From Setophaga petechia (taxonomy: Eukaryota > Chordata > Aves > Passeriformes > Parulidae), in the NCBI GenBank assembly GCA_024362935.1, contig JANCRA010000003.1:49203844-49267843 (forward strand): a stretch of 64,000 bases of DNA, given 5' to 3'. Shown here piece after piece: positions 54,442-64,000 of this stretch. Under the pieces are notes generated by a model. The model saw nothing but the letters and a program-made list of their open reading frames with translations, did no database searches and was not told the origin of the DNA. The translations under genes and the position numbers were made by a program. Within the stretch, counting starts at the first letter, position 1. Each line of letters begins with the position of its first letter.

Positions 54442-54830
54442 TGTGAGAAAAGATGCGTCCATTCTTAAAATTTTAAAAATTTATTAAACTACTATATGGG
54501 AAAAAGTAAGGTCCAGAGGCACGGCCAGAGGCACGCTGCCCAAAACAGTAACAGGATTTACAGACTCTTGGTAACCCACCCCCCACATTCAGACACATTC
54601 CGCTTTTCCAGCACAGCTCCTCCTCCGTCCCGCCTTCCCGGAGCTCGTGCAGCGCTTCGGGCTTCGACTGCCCACCATGGTCAGAGATCAGCATTACAAC
54701 TCTCAACATGAACACAGTACTCACGTTAGAAAAACTCCAAATCTTAACAGAGCTTCTTTGAACATTATAACACATGTAATATTCATTCAACGTTTCTGAG
54801 AGTCAATCACCATAGCACCAGTTTATAACA
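54442..54830 (-). mobile_element. LTR family D, copy 6
   Basis: Ends TGTGAGAAAA and GTTTATAACA; very close to copy 5, ~7.47 kb away on the recent tandem duplication. Confidence 0.6.
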
Positions 54831-55409
54831 TTTTGAATAGCTCCTCATTTCCCCCTAATTAGAATCACGCCTTCCCTGTAGAGTGTCCCGTTCTTCAACT
54901 TCCTTCCCTGACAGGTTTCTATTACACCTCATTTTTCTTCCCTGAGGGGTCACTGTCCCTCCACAGCAGAGTGGTGCTGGTGGTGCTGGTGGCACTGGAA
55001 TGCTGTTGGCAGTGCTGGCAGTGCTGATGAAGCATCTGGGTGCTTGTCAGAAACAGCTCCCATTCTCTCAAGAGCTCCAGAACACTGCCAAAGCTTCCCC
55101 TGTGCTCATGGGATCACCCCTGGGCCATGGACTCCCATTCCTGTCATTCCAATGCAGGTTCACAGAGCCCAAGGGAAGGACAGCACTCAGTTGCTTGCAG
55201 CCAGGCTATCAGCACTTGGAGCCCACCCTAATTACTGCCAGTCCCCTTGATGATGCAGTGAAAGCTGTCAGGGACCAGGGTGCTGGGAACTCCCTGTCAG
55301 CCCATATCCAGAGCTGCTCCTGCTCCTTCTCAGTCCTGGGAACACTTGGGGTTGTTTTTGTCTGATCCCAGACTGACCCATTGCCAGCAGGGACACTTTC
55401 AACTATCCT

Positions 55410-55695
55410 ACGTTACTCCAAACTCCATCCAACCTGGTCTTGGACACTTCCGGGGATCCAGGGACAGCCACAGCCTCTCTGGGCAATGTATGGCAGGGCC
55501 CCACCACCCTCACAGGGAAGGATTTCTTCCCAATATCCAATCTGACCCCACCCTCTGTCACTGACAATGGAAGCCATTCCCCCTTGTTCTGTCACTCCAT
55601 GCCCTTGCCCAAAGTCCCTCTCCAAATCTCCTGGAGCCACATCAGCTCCTGGATCATGAAGTGTTTGCACTTGAAAGGATTGGGCTGGTGAGGGG
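55410..55695 (-). mobile_element. CR1 LINE 3' fragment (3' flank of gene 11)
   Basis: Block F copy on the recent duplication; shares CACTGACAATGG with 47935-48225. Confidence 0.75.
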
Positions 55696-56553
55696 ATGTG
55701 AGAGTCCATAGCTGGGGACACAAACACGGTGTCAGCAGAGAAGGGAGGTGACAGTTCTGGTCCCAGGGCCAGCAGTTTCCAGGAGGAGCATCCCAGCTCC
55801 CTGAGGCACATGTCAGCCTGGGTAGGAATCATCTTGGAATTCACTGTAGGTTGCAGTCTGAATTCCAGGAAAACTCTTGCTTTGAAATCTTTGCTCTTTG
55901 GAAAGGAAGCCCACGTAGGGAGTGGCCTGGATGGCAGTGGAGACAAGGAAGGTGCTTGGAAGTAGGAAAAGCACATTGGAGGATCATGATGCTCCCGCAC
56001 TTGCCTTGGGAGAAACCCCCTGGCTGAGTTGTTCTTCCCTGGCCAAGAGGTTGCACCATGGAAAGTTTCTGCTTTGCAATGGGCAGGAAAACAGGAGACA
56101 GGGAGAGAAAAACCCTCTCAGGTATACAAATCTGTCTCACCTGTTAATTATTAATTACTCTGTTAATAAATGCTCCGTAGCTCTTTAACCTCACGTGTGT
56201 CTCCAAAGCCTGACTCACCACCCACAGCTTTCACTCTCGCTTCCCTTTCCAGAAGCAGTGGCACGTTGGTTTCCCCTGGATTTAAGGCAGTGGGAAAAGG
56301 AGGGACAGCTTCCCCCTGAGCAAGAGATGTGGCTGCTGCCCAGGTCTCTGCCAGGAGGAATCAGGAGCTCTTGGTGCTGCCAACATCATCCCAAGCATTG
56401 CAGGCACGTGCCTTAGGAAGGGCTCTGGTATGAGACAGGGACCTGCCCTGCTCCCAGAGCAGCCAGAGGCTTTGGAATGGGATAAAAGAAGGAAATGAGC
56501 CATTTTGGACACTGTTTAACAGAGACAGGCTCTGCAGTGAAACCTTGTTGTGG

Positions 56554-56559
56554 TTTATT
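56554..56559 (-). terminator. Distal poly(A) signal, gene 11
   Basis: AATAAA in a locally diverged context; the proximal hexamer is AATCAA. Confidence 0.4.
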
Positions 56560-57457
56560 CAATAAAGTCCAGAGCTGGAATTACTACAGAAGCAAACAAA
56601 AGTACGAATGCAAACTTCATTTTAGGGCTCTTTACAGAATGACAAAGATCAGGAGAGGCTGGACTGTGGCTGGAGCTGCTGTGCAAAGTGGCTGTGCAGC
56701 TCCTGCTGAGGGTGGCCAGGTTCAGGATGGAGGTTGGCAAGGGCTTCCCTGGACACTGATGCTGGGGAAGCAGAGGATGGATGGCCCCATTCTGCAGAAG
56801 AGCAGCATAACCCCCTAATTTCTGTGCAATTAAATGGTCCAAGCATCTGGTGATGGGAATTTCCATATTCCATGTACATTCTGGTACAGGCACAGGAGTT
56901 CAGTGGAGTTCACTATCGACCCTGCACTTTACTCAGGAGGATTTAATTCTGGAATTCAAGAATGAGACAAATCACCACTGAGAGGATAAGGGAATGTTGC
57001 TGTCCCTCCCCAGCTCTGCAGCCCTACCTGGTGTCCCTTCCCATCAGCTGGGAATGCAGGGCAGGTCTCCTGGACAGAAGGGGAAGGATGCTCCCTGTGA
57101 TCCCAAGCCCTTTCCTGTCATCCAGAGGCACCAGCCCAGCAGGGATTTGGGAAATCCCCATGGCCAAGGCAATCACGGTTATTCCATGGGGAATAGAGCT
57201 GGGGAACAGCACTGAGTCCAGCTGCACTGCTTGGAGCCATGTGGATCCAGGAGGGAGGAGGAAAGCCATGCTCCAATATGTTCCCTGCAGAGCATCCCAC
57301 AAAAAACTCCCCGGGCAATGCTCCTGCTCCCTCCTCCTCTATGAATACATCACCACAGGGAGGGTGATCCCGTGGATATTGATTAATGAGGAGACTCAAG
57401 GAAACATCAGCCTCTGGCCGAGGTCCTTCAGTGGAGCAGTGGAATGGATCAGCAGGT

Positions 57458-58381
57458 TCAGACTGCTGTGTCTCTGGAGGTATCATCACTGTCATCAGTT
57501 TTTTCTTTTGGTTCCTCAAAGACCCTCTGGAGGGAGAGCCGGAGGGACCCCATGGAGCAGGGCCTCCAGCACTGCCCTGCCAAGAAGTAGATGAAGGGTT
57601 TGGTGCTGCTGTTGATGCAGGTGAGCAGGAAAACAACCTGGGAGGACATGGTGATGTAACCGAGCTCCTGCAGGAAATTCCAGAGGTTGAAGAGGAACAT
57701 GAAGAGCACAATGATGACGATAACGATGTCGCGCCTCTCGAGCTGCTGCTGTTCGGAGCCCCACTTGGCCTTAATGAAATTGACTGTGCTGGAAACGAGC
57801 ATGGGTGCAACAAAGAGGAGCAGGATGAGGGTGTACATGGAGATGAGAGGAACACGGCAGTGCTCCTGCTCGTGTGATGAGCACAGGAATGACACCGTGG
57901 GAATGACAGTGAAGAGAGCAAAGAAGGCCCAGTCTTGGACACTGATCACCACCCACTCCAGGCGCAGAGGAAGCTCCCGGCGGCAGCAGAGCCTGCAGAG
58001 CTTGTCCATTAACGACAGCACAGTGCTGCTGGGCGTCAGCCAGTACAGCCCCCAGTAGAGGGACACCACTGACAGCTGGAAAAGGAAACTGAGATACAGC
58101 AGGGGCAGGATAGGAGTGCAGCACAGGTCCTCCACCAGGAAGAGGAGGGCGGAGGGGAACGCAAAGAGGAGGAAGAGGAAGTCAATGACAGCCAGGTCAA
58201 AGATGCCAGAGTTCCTGCTTTTCAGGCTGAGGAGGCCGATGACAGCCCCGTTCCCAGCCAGCCCACAGAGGCAGATGAGCAGTGTCACACTGTGCATGGC
58301 CACGCTGGTGACATCTGTCTCACAGAGATCGTCTCCTTCAGTGGGTGAGGCAGGAGATGGGGACACAGTGGTCACCTCCAT
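57458..58381 (-). CDS. MRGPR-like receptor, gene 11 (class II)
   Basis: Intact 307-codon frame, a near twin of gene 10. Membrane segments at about 30-52, 60-84, 90-115, 140-164, 178-202, 217-240 and 247-269. N44, Asp67 and Lys261 (STKPFIYF) are present. GLYWLTPSSTVLS aligns without gaps to class I GLYRLTFISIERC, so residues 121-123 are VLS. The third intracellular loop is SEQQQLERRD. The tail is a single CSMGSLRLS unit, then LQRVFEEPKEKTDD. The poly(A) hexamer close to the stop is AATCAA; a distal AATAAA is at 56554-56559. Block A donor 59806-59811, acceptor 58497-58502, so the predicted first intron is about 1.3 kb. Confidence 0.94.
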   Translation of the reverse strand: MEVTTVSPSPASPTEGDDLCETDVTSVAMHSVTLLICLCGLAGNGAVIGLLSLKSRNSGIFDLAVIDFLFLLFAFPSALLFLVEDLCCTPILPLLYLSFLFQLSVVSLYWGLYWLTPSSTVLSLMDKLCRLCCRRELPLRLEWVVISVQDWAFFALFTVIPTVSFLCSSHEQEHCRVPLISMYTLILLLFVAPMLVSSTVNFIKAKWGSEQQQLERRDIVIVIIVLFMFLFNLWNFLQELGYITMSSQVVFLLTCINSSTKPFIYFLAGQCWRPCSMGSLRLSLQRVFEEPKEKTDDSDDTSRDTAV

Positions 58382-58799
58382 GGATGGATGGACGCTGGGC
58401 AGGCAGTGGGATGTGGCCCCTGGCTGTGGTCAGAGTGGATGGGCAGTCAGTGCTTGGAGAATCCAGGGCTGGACCATGCGGCTCCTCAGCAGCTCCCTGC
58501 AGTGGGAAGGATTCAGTGGGGAGGAGTGAGATGCGCAGGGGGGAAGAACATTGGGAATGGTGGGGTGGGAAAGGGAGTTGTGTGGTTTGGGCTGTCTTGC
58601 AGGAAGCTGATAAATAACATAGAGAATGAACCTTTTCAGTTCTTCTGAAGTTTTTCAAAAGCAAAGTGGCCAAAATTTAGAACGACATGTTATAGATGGA
58701 TAATGAGATAATTGGCTCTCACAGTTAAGGCATGAATCCTGTGTGAATATTAAGAGAAGCTTGATTGATATATAATTAATTCATTGTAGTCTGTTGTTT

Positions 58800-59165
58800 G
58801 GATGTCCCCTGTTCTCCCCATAGTCCCCTTCTCCCCCCTCTGTACTGTTGCCATCAGAGAGCCCGAGTCATCTAGGACAGGTACAAAGAAGGGGTGTACA
58901 AAATCTTATTGCTGGGGGGGAAGAGGCGCAGCATAAGAACACCTGACCCTCCACTGAAGTTGCAGGAAAGCAGGCTCCACCAATAAACACAAAGAAGGGC
59001 TGACTGACAGACTTTGGGAGGAGCCAGGTTTAGCTGATGCAACCCCCAGGGTATCAAAAGTGAAACATCCATCTTGAAGATCAGTCAGCCACGTGGTAGG
59101 CAGCCATGAGGGAAGCTCCCAGGCCTGCTTCTCCTTATTTACTCCTTTTGTAGCATTTTTTATTA
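58800..59165. repeat. Block B upstream of gene 11
   Basis: Fifth copy, on the recent tandem duplication. Confidence 0.65.
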
Positions 59166-59219
59166 AGCTTTATTGAACCTTAAAAATTTTTAAATAGTGG
59201 GCGGTTGTTTCTCACAAGA

Positions 59220-59435
59220 TGTAAAGGCTGGCACTCAGGATGGCAAACATGGCAGGAACCAGTGCAGAAACAGATAAGGAGGCCTGCAGTGATTTTGGGG
59301 CAAATTCTGGAACAGGAAGCAACAGTGCATGGCCAGAGGAAAAGTTCAAGGCAAGGGCACCTGTAATATGGCAGCATTCATTGAATATGACCACCAGAGA
59401 GATCCCTCTTAATGAACCTCCAGGATCATAAAAGG
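59220..59435. repeat. Block C upstream of gene 11
   Basis: Copy between blocks B and A. Confidence 0.65.
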
Positions 59436-59708
59436 ACTTGCGGGAGGCAGTGGATGCATGGAAATGAGTTCTAGGAAATTGGTGTTTGTGTATTAGAAAA
59501 GAAATACTTTTTAATGCCTACATGTGGTTCTAATGGATTAATACCCTGTTTTAAAGTCTCACCATACACACAATACAAGGTGAGATCCCTCTGTGTCCTG
59601 TGCAGGTCAAGAATTCCTGCTTCCTCATGCTTTGCATTGTGTTAGAGAGTTTATTTCAGGCCCTTTTCAGTATTAGATAGAAACGGGATGCACAGGAGAA
59701 GGGAGAGG

Positions 59709-60020
59709 AGCTGGGGAGGGCCCTGTGGTCACCGGGAGAGGGTGGCAGGAACAGAGCAGCTGGTGCAGGAGAGGAAGGTGGGGTAGGGAGGAAGGCAAAC
59801 ATTGCACTGACCTGTTCCCTGTGGGGCAGCAGCAGGCAAAGGGGTCTGTGCAGATCAGCGGCGCTTCCTGGTACCTCTTCCTCCTTTGGGATCCATGTCC
59901 TAAAGCGGCTCCTGCCAGGTCAGGGACATGAAGGAGAAAGTGCCCAGGTCACCAGGAGCTCCCCATTCCCATCCTGCTGGCTCCTCTCTGTGCCCTGTCC
60001 TGGCGTTGTTTCTCAGGGCT
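59709..60020 (-). promoter_or_regulatory. Block A upstream of gene 11
   Basis: Copy with donor at 59806-59811, ~1.3 kb upstream of the gene 11 acceptor. Confidence 0.5.
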
Positions 60021-60146
60021 CAGTGCAGTCTTTGGGCAGTCGGAAATGGTTTTACATTTTTGACTTCCACAGAGTTCCACAGCCTCTGAGTTATTGATCT
60101 TGATTTTTTTCATTTTCTCTACAAATCAAGTGATCTTTTTCTTTGT

Positions 60147-60540
60147 TGTGAGAAATGATACCCCCCTTCTGTAAAATTTTAAAAATGTATTAAACTACAA
60201 CACAGGACAAAATTAGGTCCAGAGGCACACTGCCCAAAACAGAAAGAGGCTTTGTACCCTCGTTGAAACCAACCCCCCTGGTAACCCACCCCCCATATTC
60301 AGACACATTCCGCTTTTCCAACGCAGCTCCTCCTCCGTCCTACCTTCCCGGAGCTCGTGCAGCACTTTGGGCTTCGACTGCCCACCATGGTCAAAGATCA
60401 GCATTACACCTCTCAACATGAACACAGTACTCACGTTAGAAAAACTCCAAAGCTTAACAGAGCTTCTTTGAACATTATAGCACGCGTAATATTCATTCAA
60501 CGTTTCTGAGAGTCAATCACCATAGCACCTGTTTCTAACA
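60147..60540 (-). mobile_element. LTR family D, copy 7
   Basis: 394 bp with exact TTTGT duplications at 60142-60146 and 60541-60545; ends TGTGAGAAAT and GTTTCTAACA. Closest to copy 4. Confidence 0.7.
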
Positions 60541-61204
60541 TTTGTGAATGTCTCCTCATTTCCCCCTAATTAGAAACACACCTTCCCAGGAGAGTGTCCC
60601 ATTCTTCAACTGCCGAACCTCTCCTGACAGGTTTCTGCCATTCCTCATTTCTGTTCCCAGAGAGGTCATAGTCCCTCCAGCAGCAGAGGGATGCCGGTGA
60701 TGCTGGTGGCACTAGAATGCTGCTGGCAGTGCTGCTGAAGCATCTGGGTGGTTGTCAGAAACAGCTCCCATTCGGGGAACAGCTCCATGATCATTGCCAA
60801 AACATTCTCAGGGCCAAAGGAAGCACAGCTGAGCGGCATTTTATCCTATCTCAATCCCATCTCCATCATCACCCCATCCTATCACATCCCACAGATTTCT
60901 GAGACAAAGCCACTCCTCCACTGCAAGGGCTGCCCGGCAGGCTCTGCTCTCCTCCAGTGGGGAGATTTGGGATTGCCGACATCCAGAGCCTTCCTAAACT
61001 CTTCCAGACCCCTCTGCGAACTTCCAGACCCTCCCTGGGTCTGTCTTTTCCCCTAGGACAGCCCTGCTCCTGTCCTGCTCCACCCAGGCCTATGAGCAGA
61101 GTCTGTGCTTCTCCCAGCCATTCCTGCTTTTGTACCTTGAAATAAACGATTTAACAAAGAAAGGACACTTTACAGCATTTAGCTGGAATGGTATCTCATG
61201 CATT

Positions 61205-61922
61205 AACCTTGCTTGCAGGCCTGCCCCAGTCAGATGTCTCAGGTACTAACACAGCTGAGAGAGCAGCAGTTGTGCCACATTTGTCAAAGCAGATGCAGAC
61301 GTGTGTGCACACAGACAGACAGACAGAGAGCCAGGCAGAGTCAGTGCAAGGTAGCTGTGAGAAATTGCCCTGGCAGGCAGTGAAATGCTCCCTGCGGATC
61401 CCTTTGCATCTCCTGCCTGGGCCAAGGGCTGGGCCTGGAGCCCTGGGGGGATGGGCCCAGGAGGCGTGGGCGTTCGGGGATCAGCCCAGGGCAGCAGGCG
61501 GGAGAGATCCCAGCTGGGAGAGGCCCCAGTGCCAGGGAGCTTCTGCTCAGCGCTGCTGGGCCCAGCACAGCTCCAAGGCTCTCCTTTTGGGCCGCTGCTC
61601 ACAGGGCCCCAAGGGATGGGCGCCACTCACAGCAATGCTTCACCCTGGCCACACTTGAGGCCGGCAGCTTCCTGTGACAGTGGGAGAGCAGGGATGCTGT
61701 GGCATCCAGGGGAGTCCAGTAATTTCCAAGGCTGTTGATAAAAGCCCAGGAGGTGGTTGGACAGCAGCAGTTCCTGGGAGCAGAGGGTGTTTCTGATCAG
61801 CGCCACAGGAGCTGAGCCCAGGGGCTGCTCCTCAAGGTTGAGGCCTCACAAGCACGGATCAGAGCCAAGAGCAGCCTGGAAAGGGGCTGGGGATGCAGCA
61901 GCACAGGGAGGGTGATCCTGTG
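61205..61922 (-). repeat. Block E, 3' flank of gene 12
   Basis: Full copy, closest to 1638-2345 (shares GACAGTGGGAGAG and GGCGGGAGAG variants). Confidence 0.8.
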
Positions 61923-61926
61923 GGTA

Positions 61927-61932
61927 TTTATT
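61927..61932 (-). terminator. Poly(A) signal, gene 12
   Basis: AATAAA ~75 nt past the stop. Confidence 0.6.
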
Positions 61933-62007
61933 GATCAGGAGACTCAAGCCACTGTCTCAGCCGCTGTCCTGGGGCCTTCAGCAGTGCAGTGGAAGGGATC
62001 AACAGGC

Positions 62008-62988
62008 TCAGACCCCTGTGTCTGCAGCAGGCTCATCTCCCCCGGCAGTGTTTACTTCTGGCTCCTCAAACACCCTGTGGATCGCCTTCCTTAGGGACTG
62101 CATGGAGGAGTGCTTCCTGCAGCTCTCCATGGAGCACTGTCTCCAGCAGCTCCTCATAGAGTATTCTCTCTTCCAACTACCCACCAAGAAACAGATAAAG
62201 GGTTTGATGCTGCTGGTGATGCAGGTGAGCAGGAAAACCGCCTGGGAGGGGACAACTGTGTAACCGAGCTGTTGCAGTAAATTCCAGAGACTGAGAGGCA
62301 GACTGAAGAGTGCAACGAGGACAATAACAATGTCGAGCCTCCTGTGTTGCTGCTGCTCCTGGGAGCCAGGTTTGAGATGAAGGAAGAGGTTTGTGCTGGA
62401 AATGACCATGGGTGCAGCAAACAGGAAGAGGCTGAGGCCATACATGGAGCTGAGAGCCACCTGGCATTGCTCCTGCTCGTGTGACTGGCACAGGGAAGTC
62501 ACCACTGGATTAACAGCGATGACAATGAAGAGGAAGGCCCAGTATGGGACACTCATCACCACCCACAGCAGGCGCTCAGGAAATTGGTAATCACAGAAAA
62601 ACAGGCAGAGGATGGACCTGCACCTCTCAATGCTGATGAACATCAGCCAGGACATCCCTACATTGTAGGTGAACAGTGACAGCTGGAAAAGCAAGCTCAA
62701 ATACATTGAGGGTATTATAGCAGAGCAGGACATTTCTTCCAGCAAGAAGAGCAGGGTGGAGAAGACCATGAAGATGAGGAAGAGGAAGTCAGTAATGGCC
62801 TGGTTGAAGATGAAGTCGGTGATTGCATTAATTTGGAGGAGCCAGAAGAAAGCCCCGTTCCCAGCCAGCCCACAGAGGCCAATGAGCAGCATCACAATGT
62901 GCATGGCCACGCTGGAGACACTGATCTCACACTGACCAGGTCCATTGCTTAGTGATGTGAAAAGAGGAGACACGGTGCTCACCTCCAT
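62008..62988 (-). CDS. MRGPR-like receptor with triplicated tail motif, gene 12 (class I)
   Basis: Intact 326-codon frame. ERC is at 121-123 (FISIERCRS). N44 and the TM2 Asp (QAITD, residue 67) are kept. The Asn23 glycosylation site of genes 1 and 8 is lost (ISVSS). TM7 reads SIKPFICF: besides Lys for Asn, the NPxxY tyrosine is Cys (codon TGT). ICL3 has one extra Gln codon (GSQEQQQHRR). The tail has three 9-residue units: YSMRSCWRQ, CSMESCRKH, SSMQSLRKA (residues 276-302). Acceptor-like CTGCAG at 63104-63109; AATAAA (minus) at 61927-61932. The flanks match genes 1 and 8, not the class II genes. Confidence 0.94.
   Translation of the reverse strand: MEVSTVSPLFTSLSNGPGQCEISVSSVAMHIVMLLIGLCGLAGNGAFFWLLQINAITDFIFNQAITDFLFLIFMVFSTLLFLLEEMSCSAIIPSMYLSLLFQLSLFTYNVGMSWLMFISIERCRSILCLFFCDYQFPERLLWVVMSVPYWAFLFIVIAVNPVVTSLCQSHEQEQCQVALSSMYGLSLFLFAAPMVISSTNLFLHLKPGSQEQQQHRRLDIVIVLVALFSLPLSLWNLLQQLGYTVVPSQAVFLLTCITSSIKPFICFLVGSWKREYSMRSCWRQCSMESCRKHSSMQSLRKAIHRVFEEPEVNTAGGDEPAADTGV
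62083..62163 (-). repeat. Coding 27-bp tandem triplication, gene 12 tail
   Basis: Encodes residues 276-302 in gene 12; same unit boundaries as gene 8. Confidence 0.85.
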
Positions 62989-63307
62989 GGATGGATGGAC
63001 ACTGGGCAGGCAGTGGGATGTGGCCCCTGGCTGTGGTCAGAGTGGATGGGCAGTCAATGCTTGGAGAATCCAGGGATGGACCATGCGGCTCCTCAGCAGC
63101 TCCCTGCAGTGGGAAGGATTCAGTGGGGAGGAGTGAGATGTGCAGGGGAGGAGGGCAGTGGAAACTGTGGGGCGGTAGAGGGAGGTGGAAGGGTTGGGCT
63201 GGTGTGCAGGGGATTGATAAAGAAGAGAGACTAATATTTTATCTCTCCTGAAGTTGCTTAAAGAGTGACTGGGCACATTGATCAAAGGATGTAAAGATGT
63301 GGACACA

Positions 63308-63505
63308 GGATGATAAACGTGGCTGGAACCAGAGCAGAAACAGATGAGGAGGCATGCATTATTTTTGGGGCAACTTCTGTGACAAGAAGCAAGAGCACAT
63401 GGCCAAAGGAAAAGTTGAAGGCAAGGTCACCTTTAATATCTCAGCACTCAGTGAATACGAACACCAGAGACCCCTCTGAATGACCCTCCAGGGCCATCGG
63501 AGGAC
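63308..63505. repeat. Block C upstream of gene 12
   Basis: Class I flank copy, matching 784-955 and 38878-39075. Confidence 0.65.
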
Positions 63506-63769
63506 TCCCAGTAGGAAGTGGATGCATGGAAATGCATCTAGGAAAATGGAATTTATGTTTATTTTTAAGGTGTTCTTAAGATAAGAAAAACGTTTTTAAG
63601 TCTACGTATGGTTATAGTGGATAAAAACACTGTTGTAAAGTCTCGCAACAGCTGCAGAATTGATGAGAGATCCTTCTGTGTGTCCTGCTGCCTAATATTT
63701 TACTTGGTAACAACATTGGTTAGTGTTAGGAAGTTTATTCTGTCTGATTTTCATATCACTCCTATTCCA

Positions 63770-63810
63770 TGCCACGCCACGCCATGCCATGCCATGCCAT
63801 CCCATCCCGA
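63770..63810. repeat. Short CCATG/CCACG tract at block G edge
   Basis: Imperfect pentanucleotide tract at the same junction as 6331 and 39335-39385. Confidence 0.85.
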
Positions 63811-63811
63811 T

Positions 63812-64000
63812 GGGTTCCCAGTCCCTGGCCACTCCCTGGCTGCAGGTGTGGCCTGTTGGGCTCTGCTGCTGTCCAGTGGGAGATTTGGGATTGGTGGCAC
63901 CCAGAGCCCTCCTGCCCTCTCCAGCCCCTGTCTGCCTGATGCCTTGGGCTGCCTCCCTAGAACAGAGGCCAGACCAGGTGAAGAGAATAAAAGGAGGCAT
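63812..64000. repeat. Block G, copy 3, cut by window end
   Basis: Begins at the same CCCAGTCCCTGGCCACTCCC boundary upstream of gene 12. Confidence 0.75.

Larger units (their letters stand above)
54985..57395 (-). repeat. Block F, 3' flank of gene 11
   Basis: Full copy with CR1 (55410) and distal AATAAA (56554-56559). About 150 bp near 57155 are missing relative to the others. Confidence 0.8.
54325..60020. repeat. Recent tandem duplication, unit 2 (gene 11)
   Basis: Same order of elements as 46860-52680 with gene 11 in place of gene 10. Confidence 0.8.

Noticed and set aside
1..64000. CRISPR array, operons, phage or other prokaryotic systems
   Set aside because: Spaced repeats here are kilobase-scale duplications and satellites; gene structure, CR1 and LTRs are vertebrate.
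1..64000. tRNA or rRNA genes
   Set aside because: No cloverleaf with A/B box spacing or rRNA core words was noticed on either strand; a tRNAscan run would be the proper check.

Overview
The window looks like vertebrate, and specifically bird, nuclear DNA (a songbird is my best guess). There are no bacterial-style operons. The only convincing protein genes are intron-poor seven-transmembrane receptors separated by kilobases of duplicated non-coding DNA, CR1-type LINE 3' ends and solo LTRs. It is a tandem array of Mas-related G-protein-coupled receptor (MRGPR / 'proto-oncogene Mas-like') genes. Twelve receptor loci lie on the minus strand: <1-501 (cut by the window edge), 2499-3350, 10334-11276, 17799-18728, 23252-24172, 25773-26661, 34103-35023, 37580-38557, 43679-44614, 50056-51030, 57458-58381 and 62008-62988. 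Seven have full-length open frames, one is truncated by the window, one has a shortened tail, and three are broken (10334, 25773, 34103). Two further remnants of a different MRGPR subtype lie on the plus strand (about 15283-15662 and 30382-30763).

Three receptor classes can be told apart. Class I (loci starting at 501, 38557 and 62988) keeps the Glu-Arg-Cys (DRY-equivalent) motif after TM3 and, in the two complete members, carries a 9-residue unit repeated three times in the C-tail. Class II (3350, 18728, 24172, 26661, 35023, 51030, 58381) aligns with class I without gaps through TM3 but has lost the ERC motif in every copy. Class III (11276, 44614) keeps a degenerate form (ERG, LRC). Almost all copies read Lys-Pro instead of Asn-Pro in the TM7 NPxxY motif. 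The N-terminus and the DNA just upstream of the start codon are nearly constant, while the TM3/ICL2 region varies strongly.

Most intergenic DNA is built from a few blocks copied with the genes. Block A (about 310 bp) is upstream of every class II/III gene and carries a strong minus-strand splice donor; with a conserved acceptor about 115 nt before the ATG it suggests a non-coding first exon. Other blocks are a 2.5-kb 3' flank containing a CR1 fragment and a distal AATAAA (genes 5, 7, 10, 11), a 0.7-kb 3' flank (genes 2, 8, 12, partly 4 and 9), a 1.2-kb block with a 29-bp minisatellite, and pentanucleotide satellites at duplication junctions. Two LTR insertions can be read to base resolution: a 610-bp solo LTR at 7601-8210 with a 6-bp target duplication and an empty paralogous site, and a ~390-bp LTR with 10-bp inverted ends and a 5-bp target duplication that was copied into seven places by the segmental duplications.

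Region by region: 1-9.9 kb holds genes 1-2, their flanks, the young LTR and an AT-rich stretch; 10-16.3 kb gene 3 and the first inverted remnant; 16.3-25.2 kb genes 4-5; 25.2-31.4 kb pseudogene 6 and the second inverted remnant; 31.4-36.1 kb pseudogene 7; 36.1-45.2 kb genes 8-9; 45.2-60 kb genes 10-11 on a recent ~7.4-kb tandem duplication; 60-64 kb gene 12 and its upstream flank. Boundaries of repeat blocks are approximate because they were compared by eye. Gene numbers used below run left to right (genes 1-12).
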